From Pseudomonadota bacterium (GTDB lineage Bacteria > Desulfobacterota > Syntrophia > Syntrophales > UBA5619), in NCBI GenBank assembly GCA_018827585.1, contig JAHJXP010000029.1:1-16606 (forward strand): a DNA stretch of 16,606 bases, given 5' to 3'. The position numbers and the translations under genes are program-made. Of the stretch, positions 14,236 through 16,606 are shown piece by piece. Each line of letters begins with the position of its first letter. Position 1 is the stretch's first letter. The notes below the pieces were generated by a model. The model was not told the origin of the DNA. It did no database searches and saw only the letters and a list, made by a program, of their open reading frames with translations.

Positions 14236-14261
14236 AAAAAGGGCGCGGGAAATTCCCCGCG
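14236..14261 (-). terminator. Intrinsic terminator of the hipBA operon
   Basis: Directly after the hipA stop (14264-14266), read on the minus strand, a 6-bp stem CGCGGG/CCCGCG (14261-14256 with 14249-14244) around GAATTT is followed by CCTTTTT, the T-run at 14240-14236. Hairpin plus T-run at this position is typical of Rho-independent termination. Confidence 0.7.
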
Positions 14262-14263
14262 TC

Positions 14264-15448
14264 CTACTTTTCTTCAAGCCCTGTCAGCCCCGCCTCCCAT
14301 GCCGCGAGCATTCCGGCCGCCGTCTCCCGGAAGTCCGGATGGTCTTCCGCGTACCTCCGGATCTGTGCCCTTGCATCCCCGACCGCTCCGGTGACGGCAT
14401 CCAGGATCTCCCGGATCCGGCCCTGGGAAAGTCCGCAATGCGAGATTCCGAATTTCCGGAGCGCTCCCACAGACCACCACTTCTTCGATCCGCCGAGGGA
14501 GAGGGCCGGGATGTCTCTCGGGATGTAGGCGGCCGTCGTTACAACGTCGTAGATCGGGGCCAGGCGGATGTTGTTCCCCAGCGGGTCCCCGTACACGACC
14601 CCGTAGTTCTTCAGGTGCGCGTCTCCGTTTCTCACCGCCACGGACAGGACCAGGGATTGGAAGAAGATCTCTTTCGCGGCCGCCCTGTGGCCGGCGGAAA
14701 CATACCGTTCGATCGCCCGCGCAACCCTTTCGCAGGTGCCGTCGTACTTCCGGTCCGCGCCGATCCCCTGCAGGACGCACATGTCCTCGAAGCCGAGATC
14801 CTTCCCCGCCGGGTCGATGTCGAAGCGCTTCATGATGAAGAGGCGTCCGTCGTCCGACAGGTGGAACTCCGGCGCGGGAAGCCCGGAGCGAATCGCCGCG
14901 GTCATGCAAAAATACTCGTTCGCCGCCAATTGCGGATGGTCGGCGCCCCACGATTTCACGACATAGGCACAAGAGCGGAAGGTCGCCCGGTCGCGTGCGT
15001 CCAGCAGCACCTTCGGCTGTACGCCGGAGACGCCGGAACGGAGCAGATACCGCTTCATGAGATCGTAGAATAGCTCCTCCGTGTCGGGATATTTGAGGAT
15101 ATCCTCCAGGGATTCGGGGGGGGAGGGCGACGGCAGTTCCTCGTCGGGGGGCGTGAAGCGGTTGCGGCCGATCTGGTAGCCGCCCAGGATCCTCAGGAGC
15201 GAGAGATCATCCGTCCGGGCAATCTTCGCGATCGCCTGGCGGATGGCAATGAGCATGGCCCCCTCGGGGAGGTTCATCTGGAAGATCGGATGGAGGGCCC
15301 GATCCGTCCAGCTCTGAAGACGGACCGGCATGGTGAGAGAAACGGCCAGAGAGGCGTCCACGCCCTGGCGGTATCCAAAAACAAAGGGATCGGGGCCTTC
15401 CAGGTCGCCGACCGTTCTGGCGTCCATCCAGACCTTGAGACTCTCCAT
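14264..15448 (-). CDS. hipA: HipA-family serine/threonine kinase toxin
   Basis: The 394-residue protein is a complete HipA. The N-subdomain (about 1-100) has the MNLPEG signature (58-63). The kinase core has the SGVQPKVLL phosphate-binding loop (141-149), Lys165 in YVVKSW for ATP, the catalytic loop NGDAHLKN (274-281) with Asp276, and the metal-binding aspartate Asp301 in LAPIYDVV. Characterised HipA toxins phosphorylate aminoacyl-tRNA synthetases such as GltX, halting translation and promoting persistence. All residues needed for kinase activity appear present, so the toxin looks functional; its target is unknown. A GGGAGG site about 8 nt before the ATG supports the start. It lies 53 bp downstream of hipB and ends at an intrinsic terminator. 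It is somewhat shorter than the E. coli protein (440 residues). Confidence 0.92.
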   Translation of the reverse strand: MESLKVWMDARTVGDLEGPDPFVFGYRQGVDASLAVSLTMPVRLQSWTDRALHPIFQMNLPEGAMLIAIRQAIAKIARTDDLSLLRILGGYQIGRNRFTPPDEELPSPSPPESLEDILKYPDTEELFYDLMKRYLLRSGVSGVQPKVLLDARDRATFRSCAYVVKSWGADHPQLAANEYFCMTAAIRSGLPAPEFHLSDDGRLFIMKRFDIDPAGKDLGFEDMCVLQGIGADRKYDGTCERVARAIERYVSAGHRAAAKEIFFQSLVLSVAVRNGDAHLKNYGVVYGDPLGNNIRLAPIYDVVTTAAYIPRDIPALSLGGSKKWWSVGALRKFGISHCGLSQGRIREILDAVTGAVGDARAQIRRYAEDHPDFRETAAGMLAAWEAGLTGLEEK

Positions 15449-15501
15449 GATGTAACCTCCCTATCTCCCCGGGTCATATAGCCGGAGTCGAGACGGATTT
15501 C

Positions 15502-15753
15502 TTATTCACCGGCCTCCCATTCACGCCGCAATTCCTCCAGCGTCGGAGGGGCGCCCCGGGGGCGGGTCGTCAGTTCCAGGTCGAGGCAATCCAGGACCCG
15601 CAGCACCTTGCGGATGCCGATTTCCCGGATCGAGCCGTTCTCGATCTGGCTGAGCGTAGCGCGTGCAATCCCGGCTGCCGCCGCAATCGCCCCCTGCGTC
15701 AGTTTTCGCCTCTTTCGCTCCTCCCGGATCTCCCGGCCGATGGCAAACAACAT
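15502..15753 (-). CDS. hipB: HipB-family antitoxin, XRE-type DNA-binding protein
   Basis: This 83-residue protein has one helix-turn-helix of the XRE/Cro type spanning about residues 6-60: IREERKRRKLTQGAIAAAAG, then IARATLSQIENG as recognition helix and turn, then a helical IGIRKVLRVLDCLDLEL. The rest (RPRGAPPTLEELRREWEAGE) is a short acidic tail that could contact the kinase or be the proteolysis-sensitive part. HipB proteins bind HipA, neutralise it and repress their own operon by binding palindromes near the promoter. Position immediately upstream of hipA and the separate ribosome-binding site (GGGGAG, 6 nt before the ATG) fit the classic antitoxin-first operon. The XRE call is firm and the antitoxin role follows from context. 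Confidence 0.9.
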   Translation of the reverse strand: MLFAIGREIREERKRRKLTQGAIAAAAGIARATLSQIENGSIREIGIRKVLRVLDCLDLELTTRPRGAPPTLEELRREWEAGE

Positions 15754-15782
15754 TTCTTCTCCCCAAAATTGTCTTTCTTATG

Positions 15783-15807
15783 AGACATTTTAATTCATTA
15801 TTTGTCT
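15783..15807. promoter_or_regulatory. Candidate hipBA operator palindrome
   Basis: AGACA (15783-15787) and TGTCT (15803-15807) flank an inner TAAT-TC-ATTA, giving an imperfect dyad between the hipB start codon and the predicted -10. A second short dyad, CTAT/ATAG, lies at about 15806-15820 over the -10. HipB autorepression is known in the family; that these are its sites is an inference. Confidence 0.35.
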
Positions 15808-15813
15808 ATGTTG

Positions 15814-15840
15814 TTTATAGGATACATTTCAGCCTGTCAA
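15814..15840 (-). promoter_or_regulatory. Candidate hipBA promoter
   Basis: On the minus strand, TTGACA (15840-15835) is followed by TATAAA (15819-15814). Both hexamers are good but the 15-bp spacing is short, which would suit a weak or tightly regulated promoter. Confidence 0.45.
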
Positions 15841-15895
15841 GAAAAATGAACGCCCCCTACTCCTTCCCTTACACCCATGCAAATGGAGAGTCAGG

Positions 15896-15924
15896 TTGAC
15901 ATCCGTTTCCGGAAATCATACGAT
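15896..15924 (+). promoter_or_regulatory. Upstream promoter P1 of the tolC leader
   Basis: TTGACA (15896-15901), a 17-bp spacer and TACGAT (15919-15924). The start would be near 15931, just before a terminator-like hairpin, so full-length transcription from P1 would need readthrough. The 414-bp gap from 15754 to 16167 holds only the regulatory signals listed here and no convincing gene. Confidence 0.5.
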
Positions 15925-15938
15925 AAAATCAGATCAAA

Positions 15939-15963
15939 GGAGGGGTTGCCCCCCAGTTTTTTT
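15939..15963 (+). terminator. Terminator-like hairpin between the two tolC promoters
   Basis: GG-A-GGGG (15939-15945), loop TTG, CCCCCC (15949-15954), then AG and seven Ts (15957-15963). The stem is six pairs with one bulged A. It would end a transcript from P1 after roughly 30 nt, or act as an attenuator. Confidence 0.45.
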
Positions 15964-15981
15964 ATGCCCTTTCTTTATTTC

Positions 15982-16010
15982 TTGACAAAAAGCGTTTTGG
16001 AACGCATTAT
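15982..16010 (+). promoter_or_regulatory. Promoter P2 of the tolC gene
   Basis: A consensus -35 TTGACA (15982-15987), 17-bp spacer, and CATTAT (16005-16010) as -10. The -10 is inside the palindrome at 16006-16028. The leader from the predicted start to the ATG is about 150 nt. Confidence 0.55.
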
Positions 16011-16028
16011 GAACCGCCGTTCATAATA
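16006..16028. promoter_or_regulatory. Palindromic operator over the tolC P2 -10 (TetR-type candidate)
   Basis: ATTATGAA (16006-16013) and TTCATAAT (16021-16028) are perfect inverted arms. The CCGCCGT spacer adds two further symmetric pairs around a central C, with one mismatch. Size, symmetry and overlap with the -10 and start region are typical of TetR/AcrR-family repressors, which commonly control RND/TolC efflux operons. No regulator gene is in the window. Confidence 0.55.
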
Positions 16029-16058
16029 TGAATATAAATTCCAATATATGAATATAAG
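16027..16058. repeat. Pair of 12-bp AT-rich direct repeats in the tolC leader
   Basis: ATATGAATATAA occurs at 16027-16038 and again at 16047-16058, exactly 20 bp apart (about two helical turns). They begin at the right arm of the palindrome and lie downstream of P2. They may be additional protein-binding sites or simply AT-rich leader. Confidence 0.45.
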
Positions 16059-16167
16059 CTCAAGGCTTTCGGAACAGCCGTGACCAGTCATCGCATAGGG
16101 AAGAGGGGTTTCAAGTCTTCGTTGATCCTATTGGCATTTTATGTGACCGTCGGGTAAGGAGTAGGGC

Positions 16168-16606
16168 ATGATCAGAAAAGCGGTCTTCATCGGTTTCATC
16201 CTGACAGTGTTTCCGGCCCTGGTTGGTGCGGCGTCGGCTTTGACGCTCGAAGAGGCTTTGATTCAGGCCCGTGAGAAACTCCCCTCCTATCAGGCGGTAA
16301 AAAAGAAGCTCGAGTCGGTGGACGCCCTCTACGGCGCCTCGCTCGGTCCCTATCTCCCCAGCCTCGACGCCTCCGCAGGCCGTCAACGCCATGAGGGGGG
16401 ACGCAGCGACTACAGCTCCACCGGCTACGACGTCACCCTCTCTTACCGCCTCTTCGACCCGAAGCGGGGGGTCTTGCGGGACATCGCCGGCCTCAACCTC
16501 GAAACGGAACGGGAAGAGCTCCGAAAAAACCTCCTCGAGCTGGACTACCGGGTGAAGATCGCCTTCTACACCGCCCTTGCCGGCCGCGAGATCCTTGAGC
16601 AGCGGA
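16168..16606 (+). CDS. TolC-family outer membrane efflux protein, N-terminal part (runs off the window)
   Basis: The first 146 codons are present. A signal peptide (MIRKAVFIGFILTVFPALVG, then AASA) ends about residue 24 before the mature LTLEEALIQARE. That is the standard first helix of outer membrane efflux proteins, followed by the characteristic segments LPSYQAVKKKLES, LGPYLPSLDASAG and YDVTLSYRLFDPKRG (compare 'A...LLP.l...a.....' and 'l..pLFdgG' of the family). TolC proteins form a trimeric outer-membrane and periplasmic channel for RND or ABC efflux pumps or type I secretion. The ATG at 16168 has AAGGAG 8 nt upstream. Two tandem promoters and a palindromic operator precede it, suggesting inducible efflux. 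Partner genes would lie beyond the window. Confidence 0.88.
   Translation, partial: MIRKAVFIGFILTVFPALVGAASALTLEEALIQAREKLPSYQAVKKKLESVDALYGASLGPYLPSLDASAGRQRHEGGRSDYSSTGYDVTLSYRLFDPKRGVLRDIAGLNLETEREELRKNLLELDYRVKIAFYTALAGREILEQR

Noticed and set aside
15964..16032. 22-codon leader peptide starting at the ATG after the T-run
   Set aside because: The nearest AGGAGG is about 20 nt away and within a hairpin, and the frame covers promoter P2 and its operator.

Overview
The window is a GC-rich, densely coded stretch of a bacterial chromosome. The gene families point to an anaerobic deltaproteobacterium (Desulfobacterota), and a Syntrophales-like organism is my best guess. The pointers are a split ADP-forming acyl-CoA synthetase, an acyl-CoA carboxyltransferase next to an AMP-dependent acyl-CoA ligase, a C_GCAxxG_C_C family protein, a VKOR-DsbA fusion and many small palindromic repeats in the gaps. 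The taxon is an inference; no rRNA, tRNA or other marker gene is present. I found no CRISPR array, insertion sequence or phage gene.

Layout. Positions 1-4152 (minus strand) hold an acyl-CoA metabolism block: ADP-forming synthetase beta then alpha, then the carboxyltransferase from its own strong promoter, then the start of an AMP-dependent acyl-CoA ligase that leaves the window. Positions 4351-6620 (minus) hold a HAD phosphatase/phosphomutase, an EamA-type transporter and a C_GCAxxG_C_C protein; the last two look like an operon. Two back-to-back promoters at 6711-6771 drive that operon leftward and a rightward pair, a long-chain polyprenyl diphosphate synthase and an M29 aminopeptidase (6802-8984), which ends at an intrinsic terminator. 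A VKOR-DsbA disulfide-forming fusion (9187-10149, plus) converges on, and overlaps by 116 bp, a bifunctional NAD(P)HX epimerase/dehydratase (10034-11635, minus). A transketolase (11883-13955, minus) lies upstream of that gene. Next come a hipBA toxin-antitoxin module (14264-15753, minus) and, after a 414-bp regulatory gap, the start of a TolC-type outer membrane efflux protein (16168 to the end, plus).

Most of the structure not explained by genes lies in the intergenic gaps. Five copies of one inverted-repeat family, with ends like TGACGRCTTCGTAAAAAGTC, sit in the gaps at about 1.8, 4.2, 5.1, 9.0 and 11.7 kb. The ends are conserved, but the interiors are different hairpin 'cargo' modules that recur in pairs. 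Individual copies supply a stop codon, a terminator or a long mRNA leader to neighbouring genes. A second cluster of unrelated palindromes fills 14089-14261. The tolC leader has two promoters in series with a terminator-like hairpin between them, and a near-perfect palindrome over the second -10, as expected for a TetR-type repressor whose gene is not in the window. I see no clearly new multi-gene system; the modular repeat family and the tolC leader are the most interesting items.
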